NCBI GenBank assembly: GCA_002077065.1
Contig: NAJO01000051.1
Span: 1 to 64,000, forward strand
Length of the DNA: 64,000 nt
Reading direction: 5' to 3'
From: Cryoendolithus antarcticus
Taxonomy: Eukaryota; Ascomycota; Dothideomycetes; Cladosporiales; Cladosporiaceae
Shown: positions 44,396-54,134 of the stretch, one piece after another
Layout: each line of letters starts with the position of its first letter
Numbering within the stretch: the first letter of the stretch is position 1
Translations under genes and position numbers: made by a program
Notes under the pieces: generated by a model
Database searches by the model: none
What the model saw: the letters and a program-made list of their open reading frames with translations, nothing else
What the model was told of the DNA's origin: nothing

Positions 44396-44723
44396 TCATA
44401 GCTCCCGCAAGACGACTTCCACGGCGTGTCGCGCATCGTTCAACTCTTCGTCCACGCCATGGGCATGCGCCAGCTTGACATCTGCGTGCAGCTGTAGTAA
44501 GTCCTTGGCACGCTTTAGATCTACGTCCTGGTCATCGTTCGTTGGTGCCGGAGCAGCACTGCCCCCTGGCCTCGCGTTGACAAGCGCAGACGCAGCTCTG
44601 GGGTCCTGCGAATGGTATCAGAGGATGGTGTCTTCCGATTTGATCTACGGCAGAGAGACTGCGACTTACGCAAACCTCTGGACTCAACGTCGTTAGGTCA
44701 GTCAGAAGCTCGGCGAGACGCAT
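44396..44723 (-). CDS. small protein of unknown function, 5' end uncertain
   Basis: Exons complement(44670..44723) and complement(44396..44605) give 87 aa. The 64-nt intron (gtaagt ... attcgcag) joins LSPEVC to DPRAASALVN. The C-terminal half is a predicted amphipathic helix (DLKRAKDLLQLHADVKLAHA ... LNDARHAVEVVLREL). Upstream of ATG 44723 the frame stays open to 44885 and reads like protein (SLVILPDLPQLPHLTRFD), so the true start may lie in an unseen upstream exon; no in-frame ATG exists there. I do not recognise the family. Good splice sites and a phase-closed helical end argue that it is real. Confidence 0.55.
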
Positions 44724-45104
44724 TATCCGCGATGTAGTCGGTACGTCAGGTGTTTGTCCCACTCGATGCGCTGTATCAAACCGGGTGAGGTGCGGAAGTT
44801 GTGGGAGGTCAGGTAAGATGACAAGGCTCGCGATCGGCAGCGCACGTGAACGAAAAGCGCGAACCGATCTCGCGTTCAGCTCCACTTTGGGATTAAGGTT
44901 GTTTAGTCAAGCATCTTGCATGACGTCGTTTGCGAGGAAGGCACCACAGAACGTCAGGACTTTTGAGCCGGCCCAAGACGGTATGAAAACATCGTCTGAG
45001 CCACGCTCTGCTCTAGATACATATTTCGCATTTCACTCCATCTGATCGTAATTTGCGGTCAGATATACCATACCTCCCGCTGCGACACCCACAACACTGC
45101 CAAC
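44724..45104. other. divergent region, unresolved 5' end of the small gene
   Basis: The first 160 nt may be coding (see the preceding gene). The remainder is the shared promoter with the DUF1295 gene. Confidence 0.4.
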
Positions 45105-46223
45105 ATGGGCAACTCCATATCCCTCGCGCGCTTCACGCACGAGCCCATCCACGTCCTAGATGACTACTACCTCGCCATCACCCTCCTCGTCACAGTCGCC
45201 TACCAACTCATCGGCTTCGCCATAGCGTTCACGCTTAAGTTCGACAAGCTCACGGACTTCATGGGCGGCACAAACTTCGTATGGCTGGCTATCATGACCC
45301 TAGCCATGGGTGGCTCCACGAACGCAAGGCAAATCGTCACGAGTATCTTCATCATGCTCTGGGGCGCACGATTGTCTGCTTTCTTGCTGTTCCGGATCTT
45401 GAAGACTGGAAAGGATGATCGCTTCGACGATAAGCGGGATAAGTTCTTTCCCTTCCTGGGTTTCTGGGTGGCGCAAATGCTGTGGGTGTGGGTCGTGTCG
45501 CTGCCTGTCACGATTTTGAACAGTCCTGCGGTACTGGAGGCTACGCGACCGTATCAGCCGAAGTTTGGGCACGCTACGGATGTGATTGGCGTTATAATCT
45601 TCGCTATCGCGTTCTTGATGGAGGCGATCGCGGATATCCAGAAGTACCGCTTCAAGCAAGGGCCTGGCAAGCAGCCGGGTGCTGTTTGTGATGTGGGTTT
45701 CTTCAAGTGGAGTCGGCATCCGAACTACTTTGGCGAGATCATGGTGCAAGTTTGTAAGTCGCTTCCTTGCCACCAGCTGGTGTGATGTGCAGTCACTAAC
45801 ATACTGTCTTCAGCGATCTACATGATTGCCGTCACTCCGGCTTCCTACGGTTTCCTCTCTGCCTACCCCGGTCCCTACGCGGCTCTCTACGCCTCAGCAG
45901 TCGGCTGGATCCTCCTCACTACCCTCCTGCTCTTCGTCTCCGGCCTGAACCTTCAAGAGCGCCCCGGCGCTAAGAAGCGCTTCGAGAAAGGCGTCGGCTG
46001 GCCACAGTACGAGAAGTACCTCCACGATACCAGCATTCTGATTCCTATGCCGCCAGCGATATGGAGCAAGTTGCCGGTGATCGTCAAGAGGACAATCGGC
46101 TGCGAGTGGCCGATGTATGTGTTTGATCCGGAGAAGCATGCGGACAAGAAGGCTGTTGAGGATAGGCAGGCAGAGGAGGGGGACAGGCAGAGAAGCCAGA
46201 GTGAGGAGCCTTTGCATCAGTAG
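45105..46223 (+). CDS. DUF1295 / steroid 5-alpha-reductase-like membrane protein
   Basis: Exons 45105..45753 and 45814..46223 give 352 aa. The 60-nt intron splits GTT T|CG and has a CACTAAC branch. Six or seven hydrophobic segments are visible (for example YYLAITLLVTVAYQLIGFAIAF and AVGWILLTTLLLFVSGL). The signature GFFKWSRHPNYFGEI is the C-terminal core of the 5-alpha-reductase superfamily, which binds NADPH with conserved His/Asn. DUF1295 members are widespread, and their substrates are unknown. The protein ends in a charged cytosolic tail. Membership is clear; activity is not. Confidence 0.9.
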
Positions 46224-46731
46224 GAGCGTGACCATGAGCATCTGCATTGAGCGACGGCGTTTGGATGGTGACGAACGGTATACGTACCGCTCCGGGATTT
46301 CGGGGTATGACTACAGCATATAATGTATTGGAAGTCTCAATTTATTGGTACTCCATCGCATTTGCACTGCTTTTTCTCATACTCTCCGATCGAGGATGAG
46401 CTCAGTTCAGTTGAAGCAATAGAGCGTTTTGTCGCTGATCCTTGAGTGACTATGGTACCAACACAGATTTGGAGGTGACTGGACCTGACATGTAACTACA
46501 TGTACTGCCCTTCGCGCGGACACGGGCAAGGCAGGTCCGGGTTATTAGCATAGTATCTCTTCGAGCCTTCTGAGTAACCGGGAATAGATTACTTGCACTT
46601 CTACACAGATGCCGATTATATATACGAAGGAGCGTTCTCCTAGCAATCTTGTCCTCTCTACCAACTGATCAAACACACTACTCTCCCTCACTGAATCCCC
46701 TGACTCATCTGCATCTACAGCCCATTCCTCG
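46224..46731. other. intergenic, no gene seen
   Basis: This 508-nt stretch lies between the 3' ends of the DUF1295 gene and the hydrolase pseudogene. A TATATATA run at about 46617 has no gene next to it in the right orientation. Confidence 0.5.
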
Positions 46732-47967
46732 CTAAGACGCCCAACGTGACCTCATACCCAGCGCTAGCGTTCCGATGCACGGCAGCCCATATCCCGCGCC
46801 AGGCTGAATATACGTCTCCCCCACGCTTGCCGCCGGGTCGACCTCCACCAAGTCCTCGTCGCTGTAATCCCCTTTGCAGTTCCCCCAGCAGACGAGATAA
46901 TTGAACTCCCCCAGAAAGTGCTGCATCGGACCATTGAAGTCCTTCGCAACGCCTCCGGAAATCAACCCACGAGTCTCGAGCGCAGCGCCGGAAGCGATCG
47001 GCGCTTTGATGCTTTCCGCGTAAGCGAGGACCTCATCGGTAAATCCAGCAGGATCCGTGACGCTGTTGCGGTGCAGGAATACTGTTTGCAGAGTATTGCG
47101 TGATGCCATCGTAAAGTATTCAGCAGGATAGAAGGCAAAAAGTGCTGGGTTGGCAGGCGCCGCCTGGACTAAGGCGTAGACTGCGCCTGGCACGCGGCCG
47201 TTCTTGAGTGAGAAGGTGAAGCCTGTGAGGATCGCTGCCGAGGAGAGGTGGCCGTATTGGACTAAAAAGGCGTTCGTGATCTGTGAGCCCAGTCTTTGAG
47301 CGACGTGCCGACTTTGTCGAAGGCTGGGAGATGGAGGGTGCGAGGGAGAGGGTTGGAAGGGTCTGATGCGGCGAGGAGAGTACCGGCACGAGCTTTCTCG
47401 GTGAGGACTCGGAGGATTTCGATTTCTATAGGCCCCTAGACAGCGTCGAAGGGATCAGGCTTCTCGGAGAAGAGATTGCCGAGGCGATCGTAGTTGAGGA
47501 CTGTGTACCCGGCATTGACGGCGGCGTAGACGTACGAGCAATGCTTGCGGTCGATCGTGGCGTCCCCTGCCAGCTATCTCAGTCTGCTTTATCACGACTA
47601 AGCTAGAGATGTACACTGACAGTAACGATGATCGAACATGACTCCATGAGTCAAGATCTGCATAATGTGCTTGTCCTTTTCCTACTGCGGGAAGCAGAGC
47701 TGCGCGTGGATCGAGTAGCTGGCAGTGACGTTCAGACGACCTGTGATCCGCTGGGTGAGGTTGGGAGCCGACCAACGATCAAGCCCGTCTACGAACTCGG
47801 CAAGCTCCGTTTCTGTGGTTGCTTTCTTGATATCGAGGACGTAGTTGTTGGCGGTGATCGGGATATTTAGCATAAGCCCGTGACAGTCCAGGTCTTGGGA
47901 GTGGATCGACATCGCAATCGCTGTTGTCCAGAGCGCTGTGAGCGCGTGGGATGAAGCAGGGCTTCAT
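46732..47967 (-). pseudogene. decayed secreted alpha/beta-hydrolase
   Basis: Pieces in three reading frames line up into one alpha/beta-hydrolase. From the start: a signal-peptide-like MKPCFIP followed, one frame over, by LTALWTTAIA; then LNIPITANNYVLDI, FVDGLDRWSAPNLTQRITG and NVTASYSIHAQLCFP. A TAG stop follows at 47684..47682, then LTHGVMFDHRYW across an intron (47567..47620), YTVLNYDRLGNLFSEKPDPF, a second TAG at 47438..47436, and a frameshift near 47310. The final frame gives QITNAFLVQYGHLSSAAI through to TAG-free sequence ending at 46732. The nucleophile elbow, normally GHSFGS, now reads AQRLGS, so the catalytic Ser is lost. Several lesions in one gene make sequencing error unlikely. 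Confidence 0.8.
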
Positions 47968-48689
47968 CTTTCAGTCTTAAGGTGACTGCAGGAGTTGTAG
48001 ATGACAAGGCGAAGCAGTCTTGCTTGGTCCTAGGGTTTGCAGCCGATGAGATTGGTGGTAAGCTCCGCAGTTTGGAGTAGATGACCGTTCTCCTGGACAT
48101 GACAACGACTTTATGTAGCCATCGTTAGATACCGGTCCTCAGTATCGAGCTATGGCGGCGTGCCATCAGTGCTCCGGGAGTATTGCACAGTGGGCCAGCG
48201 CAAGTGCCTTGCACATGAGGGCATGTCGTACGCTTTTCTGCCTTAGTGCTAAGATTGCTGACAATGTATGCGACCCTTGACCGTCCAGGTATCCGAGCAG
48301 TCTAGGCACCAGTAAGTGTTGCTGGGAAGATCCTGGACATGAAGTCCTCCCAACGCAAATACGCCAAAGTCATATCAGATTCGAATGCGAAGTACGCACG
48401 GACCCACCATCCGGCTGAATTGGCATGAAACGACTTACAGGTCCAACGGTTCAAGCATTCGTCAATCTCAATGGCAGACTGACAAATATGTCCCTACTCG
48501 AAAGAGGCGGGTAGCACTTTGCTTCTGGCACCATACACCCCCAATTGCAAGGCGCAATGGAACTATCGTTCGATTCTTCAGCTTCGCATAATGTACACAA
48601 CGGTCGGATCTGTATTCCGTGAGCCGTTTCGCCAGTCCCAGCATTACCGCATCGCCGTCATAATATCATACACATACACATCTCCAGAC
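47968..48689. other. intergenic, no gene seen
   Basis: This 722-nt stretch is upstream of the hydrolase pseudogene and downstream of vezatin. A reverse frame at 47867..48100 overlaps the pseudogene 5' end and is not a gene. Confidence 0.5.
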
Positions 48690-50634
48690 TCAGACGGAGG
48701 TCACCCGCGCACTCGCTCCGGGATCTCCGTTCTTCGGTCTCAGATTGATCACACTCTCGAGCTCTCGCAGCATACTTGTGTTTGTCTCCCTCTTGACCAT
48801 CAGGCTTGCCCTGCGCTCCCTCTCACTCTGCATCTTTGCGATCCTTTCTTCTCGAGTCAAGGTAGACCTCTGCTTTGGCAGCGCGATGGCTTCGAACACA
48901 GCCTCGCCATCTTCAGCCTCTGATGGTGAAGTAGCACTGCTTGAACGCTTGCTCATCATGCCGTTCAATGCGCGAAGGGCATCGGCAGGCGAGCCATCTT
49001 CATCGACAGCCGTAAGGCCGCCGAGGGATGAGACTGGCGAGCGCAGACCAGAGGCTGTGGATGAGGCGTAGGAGAGGCGTTTCTCGTGCTTAGTGATGTT
49101 GGTTTGGAGACTGGCTTTGCCAGCTTCCCAGGCTTGCATCAATTCACGCAGATCTGCACCAATCGAGTCGTATTGCGCGAGAAGGTTTGGGCCAAGATCA
49201 GTCAGGTCTTCGGTGTTCTCCAGTGAGTGCGTGGTCTCTTCGCGCAAGATCTGCATCTTCGCTTGCAGGCCACGAATACCAGAGGAGAGTGCGGAGATCT
49301 TCCGGACTTGGCTACGCATCCTTTCCCGGGTGGGTGTGCGCGAGTGAAGGCCTTTCGTTGCGGGAGTGGTCGGGACTTGCAGTGAGTCCATGTCGGCAAG
49401 CACGGCGCGAAGCTTCTCGGCCGAGGTCAAGGTCGTGCTGTGCAGAGAGCGCATGACCTCGGATGCTGTTCGCCAACGGGCGAAGTCGGGCTTTCCACCG
49501 TCTGCTTGAAGTGACATAAGTGCGCACAAGGTGATGCGACGCAGGATGCCAGCCCGATAGCTGAGCACGCGAAGTGACTTCAGCGATTCGGGATCATCTT
49601 CCAGCACGCTCAACGCATCCAGGCCAGTAGCTTCCTTTGCGTCTTGAGCGTTGATGTCATAGACCTCGAAGTATCTGTCCAGATCGTCTTCGTCGATCAA
49701 AGTCTGCAATGTAGTAATTGCAGAGATGCATGCCGGTATCAGTGCAGCGTAGCCCTTTTGCAGCATCTTTCGCAGTCGTGCACACCTACGTGACGCCGAG
49801 TCTTCCATTCTTGACACGGGTGGCATGGGCGTACTAATGCGATAGCCCTTCGAGACGAGCTCAACCTCCTGTATCAGCTGCAACGCTGATGTGCTGGCTA
49901 CCTCGAATGCCTGCCAGCTGGCGGTCAGGTCCGACGTGGCATCTACCGCCCCTCGTCGCAGGTTGCGCAGGAGCCGTTTGCGAATGTACGCATATCCGAC
50001 TGCGCCAATGAATGCAAGTATCGCAGCCACAAGAGTGACTCGACTTCGATCAACATAGCCACCATTGCTTGTTCGCGCCCAGCTGATCAGCCACACAACA
50101 GCAAATGCAGCAGATGCTGCGACGGCCACGCCGTACAAGTTGCCGTTGCTGATCGTCAACCCCGGCACCTCTGCTGTGCCATCGAGACCTCCCCGGACCG
50201 GTACGAGTGGCAGCTGTAACGAACCCTGGTCCAAATACTCACTCAATAGTTGTGAGGCCACCAGCAGGTAGCGAATATGCTCGACGAACTTCTCATTGTC
50301 CGCACGGCCCAGACGCGAGTTCACCGCTGACGACCAGGCATTCCGAAGCTGGACCGCTCTGTTTGGCACCTGCTGCGGAGCAATCGTCTGGAGTGGCGGG
50401 AGCGTATGTCGTCTTCGACGATTCGTGATGGTACCATTACCGCTGGGTGCGAAGGCTAACGGCACATCGTTCGTATGTGTTGATGCGGCTTGACAATGAT
50501 CCTCGACTTCTGGTTCGTAAGTACCATCTCCTGAATTCATGATCAGAGTGCTGCTCCCGAACCCAGCAGATGTAGCCCAAAATACCTTCCAGGTACGCAG
50601 CCAAAGGCGTTCCGTCACCATATATCGGCTCCAT
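48690..50634 (-). CDS. fungal vezatin-like membrane protein
   Basis: Exons complement(50586..50634) and complement(48690..50509) give 622 aa. The first exon codes MEPIYGDGTPLAAYLE, matching the 'PLAxYLEGE' start of fungal vezatins; the intron splits G|AA. Reading through instead of splicing gives a longer frame from GTG 50774, with an ATG at 50621, which I consider wrong. A proline/arginine-rich N-terminus is followed by a helical stretch, two close transmembrane segments (LYGVAVAASAAFAVVWLISW and VTLVAAILAFIGAVGYAYI, about residues 148-200) and a long helical region typical of the vezatin/myosin-binding domain. The family includes yeast Inp2, the Myo2 receptor on peroxisomes. A role in organelle transport or adhesion is inferred. 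Confidence 0.83.
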
Positions 50635-51268
50635 CCATAGCCTTCACGTTGTGCCTGTACACCTCTTACACCGCTGCGTTTCCCACTAATATCACCAGCA
50701 TTCACTTGGATTTCTGAACCGAAGTTGCCACTGCTACTGTTTGCCTTGGAGGAGTAGTCCACTCGCGAACGCACCCTTCACCGTGAGGCCACGACTTCTA
50801 GACATCCCACCTGTCCACAAACCGGGAACATGTGCTCCCAGACCACAAGATTGCCGGGTGACGTGAGCGGTAAAACACGGGAACCACGCGCTGCTAGAGC
50901 CCCTGATCTGCGTTTAGATTTCGTTAGAGAAACAAGCTTACCAGGTGCCACGAGCCTCGGCCCGGCCGTCAGGATGGAGACTGACAGAAGGTGCGGTCCA
51001 GAACAGCAGAGAGTGAATCACCATGTCGTACAATGAACGCGACTTAGAGGGACATCCAAGTGACCGTGGGATTTGACAGTGTTGATGTCTCCCATACTGG
51101 ATTCAGTGGCACTGCCAGAGAGGACGAATCGACAGATGTCAATATAACCCTGTTCTGCTCGTTCCGAGTGTTCTGTCGCTTGAACGAACAGAAGCCCCAC
51201 CCTGACACACAAGCTATCCACGGTAGACTTACAGTATATGCGTACATAATCATCCACCAGTCCACTGC
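50635..51268. other. divergent promoter region, vezatin / BED-finger gene
   Basis: This 634-nt stretch lies between divergent genes. No small gene or repeat can be supported. Confidence 0.5.
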
Positions 51269-52120
51269 ATGTCCACGATGGGTCGCCTCTCTGGCTCTGG
51301 TGCATCCGCCGACTGGGCACACAGTCACCGCTCGTGGCCTGACGACAAAGCCCACCCAACGGTGACCTGTCTATACTGCTCATCTCACTGGCGATCGAAC
51401 TCCCTGCAACGCTTGCACGCTCATCTCTCCAAATGCCCAGGGCTCCCGGAACAATTCTGGGAGAAATGGCAGCCGTCTCGAACCTCTGCCCAGCCCACGG
51501 CTCCCATACAAGTCCCAGCGCAATACCACGCACGAGAGCAAGCTAGCACTACCTCGTCGGTGCCAGCGAAAGCGCCCAGGCATCCTCACACTGACCGCGC
51601 GAGCGATGATTGGCGGCACGTAGGCAGGGATTACAGCAATGCGAAAACACACCCAGTTGTGACTTGTAACTACTGCAGCGCACAATGGGCTTCCAACAGT
51701 TTGCAACGACTGTATCACCACTTCGCGCGTTGCGAGAAGCTTCCCCAAGACATGTGGGAGAAGTGGCAGCCGGAGCGTGGTGAAGGCGACGCTGTACCGC
51801 CTCCGCCGAAGCGCATAAGGGACAATGAGGCCATGACTGCAGCTGAGCAGGTCGCTGCAGAGGAAGCGCTGGTCGTGTGGATCGACGAGGCTAATATTCC
51901 GCTGGGAGCGATTGACAGTCCGTCCTTCAGGCGGTTCATGGAGTTGCTGAGACCTGGGTTTCGTGTACCATTAAGGAGAGAACTAAGCGAGATGCTGCCG
52001 GAGAAGGACGACATGATGAGTCTACGAAATGTGTTGGAGCATACTGGTAGTGCGAAGCCAGGCTACAGGCCACCAGGATATGAGTGGCACTCTGCCGGCG
52101 GGTGGGACGTGGACGCGTAA
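51269..52120 (+). CDS. hAT-transposase-derived protein with two BED-type zinc fingers
   Basis: A single exon codes for 283 aa. Two zinc fingers of identical spacing, C-X2-C-X14-H-X3-C, occupy Cys34/Cys37/His52/Cys56 and Cys133/Cys136/His151/Cys155. Both contain SNSLQRL and are followed by LP...WEKWQP, so the unit is a tandem duplication with a period of 99 residues. After a PPPPKR stretch comes EEALVVWIDEANIPLGAIDSPSFRRFMELLRPGF, a block found just after the BED finger in fungal hAT transposases. The RNase-H catalytic domain and the dimerisation region are absent and no terminal repeats are seen. This looks like a domesticated DNA-binding remnant with an intact frame. A function in transcription is possible but unproven. 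Confidence 0.75.
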   Translation: MSTMGRLSGSGASADWAHSHRSWPDDKAHPTVTCLYCSSHWRSNSLQRLHAHLSKCPGLPEQFWEKWQPSRTSAQPTAPIQVPAQYHAREQASTTSSVPAKAPRHPHTDRASDDWRHVGRDYSNAKTHPVVTCNYCSAQWASNSLQRLYHHFARCEKLPQDMWEKWQPERGEGDAVPPPPKRIRDNEAMTAAEQVAAEEALVVWIDEANIPLGAIDSPSFRRFMELLRPGFRVPLRRELSEMLPEKDDMMSLRNVLEHTGSAKPGYRPPGYEWHSAGGWDVDA

Positions 52121-52179
52121 CTTGCAGAGGTAATAAGCGGTGACCGCGATTGCGCTACGAATACTCAATGATTGAACCC

Positions 52180-53133
52180 TCAGCCATGCTCGTCTTCTGT
52201 GAATCCGGGGCATCCCTCCATCTCCTCGTCTTCATATCGATGCTTGCACCAGAGGCAATATCGGTACTCCAACCGTAGATGCTTGACCACCTTGTCAAGC
52301 CGTTCAGCGACAGGCAGCGACTCGTACGCTTCCAATTCAGCATCTCCCTCGTCCTCAAGGTCCTCGACCTCATCTCCGAATGCCAGCTTGTCGTCAGCAT
52401 CCTCCTCCGTCTGCTCCACATTCCGCGAAAGCGACTGATGCAAATCATACCTCGCCCTTCTCTCCCTCTCAGCTTCAAGCCGAGACTTCACCAATGGTCG
52501 ATACAGTAAATGCACTCTTTTCGGCGTGACAGTGTCTGCCGCACTGCCACTCTTAGCCCCTTCGTCTCCTTCAGCTAGCCCCTCAATCACTTTCATCCCA
52601 CCCCACCAAGCCCCCTCAACCCTCTTCTCCTCCCTTTCCCTCGCAACTCGCTCCCTCCACTCCCCCTCACTCTCCTTAACCCGCTTAACCTTCTCCCCCT
52701 CCCTCTGCCACTCCTCCCTCACTTTCCGCTTCCGCTCCCCTTCAAGCCCGATCCCAGACTTTCCTTCGCGGGTACTGACTTCCAGCGGCGTGAGACGGCC
52801 TTCATTGCCTTTTGCGCCTAAGGCTGAGCCGGGCGTGAAACCCATTTTCGCCATTATGGAGGCGGCTTTGGATTTTGGGGCATCGTCAAGGAGAGATGTG
52901 GCGAGGGCCTTTTCGCGGGCGAGGGTCGCGGCTGCCTTTTTATCTTGCTTCGAGGGAAGTTGGGCCCGGGCTAGGGATTCTTTCTTTAGACGTGCAGTCC
53001 GTTGTAGGGAGGTTTCTTTGGGAGCTGGAGTAGTGGCGAAGGTCATGGAGAGGTAGTCATCTTCTTCCTCTTCCACGTTGTTGACCGGCGCAATTTCCCT
53101 TGTCTTTGTCGGCATATCCTGGTCGTTGGCCAT
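52180..53133 (-). CDS. G-patch protein GPATCH11 (DUF4187)
   Basis: A single exon codes for 317 aa from ATG 53133. A G-patch (about residues 90-128: SIMAKMGFTPGSALGAKGNEG ... KSGIG) follows a charged N-terminus. Then come a highly charged helical stretch and the C-terminal DUF4187 domain with a cysteine cluster (YRYCLWCKHRYEDEEMEGCPG). This is the GPATCH11/CENP-Y layout. G-patch proteins activate DEAH helicases such as Prp43, so an RNA-processing role is the natural inference; direct evidence for this family is limited. The stop lies 59 nt from the stop of the convergent BED-finger gene. Confidence 0.9.
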   Translation of the reverse strand: MANDQDMPTKTREIAPVNNVEEEEDDYLSMTFATTPAPKETSLQRTARLKKESLARAQLPSKQDKKAAATLAREKALATSLLDDAPKSKAASIMAKMGFTPGSALGAKGNEGRLTPLEVSTREGKSGIGLEGERKRKVREEWQREGEKVKRVKESEGEWRERVAREREEKRVEGAWWGGMKVIEGLAEGDEGAKSGSAADTVTPKRVHLLYRPLVKSRLEAERERRARYDLHQSLSRNVEQTEEDADDKLAFGDEVEDLEDEGDAELEAYESLPVAERLDKVVKHLRLEYRYCLWCKHRYEDEEMEGCPGFTEDEHG

Positions 53134-54134
53134 TTCCAGGTGTTTTGTTGAAGGAAGATGTTCTTGCGAGTTATCGATCGGTTGGCTTCGTATTCACTCT
53201 TCGTGAACGCTATCGATCTGGCCAGAAGAAAGTTGACCTACGCCATCGCTGTGAAACTCTTTGCATGGACTATCTTAATAGGACCGTGTCGAGTGACTAC
53301 TTGCGGTGGTCACCAGTCACGAGTCCGACTTCATTTGTAGCTGCCAAGCGAAGCGTGCATCATGTGTACGACAAGATCAATGTTGATGTGGTGAAGTAGG
53401 ATGGATATACCCGTGATTCACATACCATATCAAGCCAAAAACGCCGAATTGTTCCCGCGACCAGCATCTTTGTCAGAAAACATGTGGGCGCCCGTAGAGC
53501 TGTCATCGAGTTGTCACTGTGGCTTGACAACCCCAAACCTAACGGTCACACGCTCATGGACGTCAATGCGCTGAATATCGGATACGCACATTATCTGATC
53601 TGTAAGACAACACAACCCAGCATCGCCTTCCCAATCTCATCCCATACCGCTATCCGAACCGGCTACCAACATCGCCGCGATTCCCGGTCTCACAGTGCCC
53701 ATGCACATCACCCATAAAGCAATCCCGGCTGTTGGTTTCTATCCACATCATCTCGCTAATCTCGGATCAAGCACCCCTTTGATCCGATCTCTCGATGTAA
53801 CAAGGGCTCAACGAATCATGAGAATTCGGTGAGGAAAGGCGTGTGCGACTTCATGCCCGCACCGCAGCTGCTGGCACCGGGCCGAAACGGCAAGGTGGAG
53901 GAGAAAGAAAGATGGAAACCTTGGAAGAATCGCTGCAGCTCTACACCGACTTGCAGATGAAGCTTTGTGTTGAGGTATTGTAGATGGATTCTTCGATTCC
54001 TTGTTGTCATTGATACTTTAGGGTCTTTTAGGACTTGAGTTGGAGTGCTGAAATTGCGCTACAGCACCTGAGGTGGCGTGTTGACCGAAGTGCGAGCGCT
54101 GGAGTAGAGGTGCGACGAGTGGCGTTGGGTCAAG
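53134..54134. other. 1-kb divergent intergenic region
   Basis: This region lies between the GPATCH11 start and the MFS transporter start. Forward frames at 53100..53399 and 53484..53717 are not protein-like, and I see no repeats. Confidence 0.5.

Noticed and set aside
50510..50774. Longer vezatin N-terminus read through without splicing
   Set aside because: It begins at GTG with no good start context, whereas splicing gives MEPIYGDGTPLAAYLEG, the expected family start.
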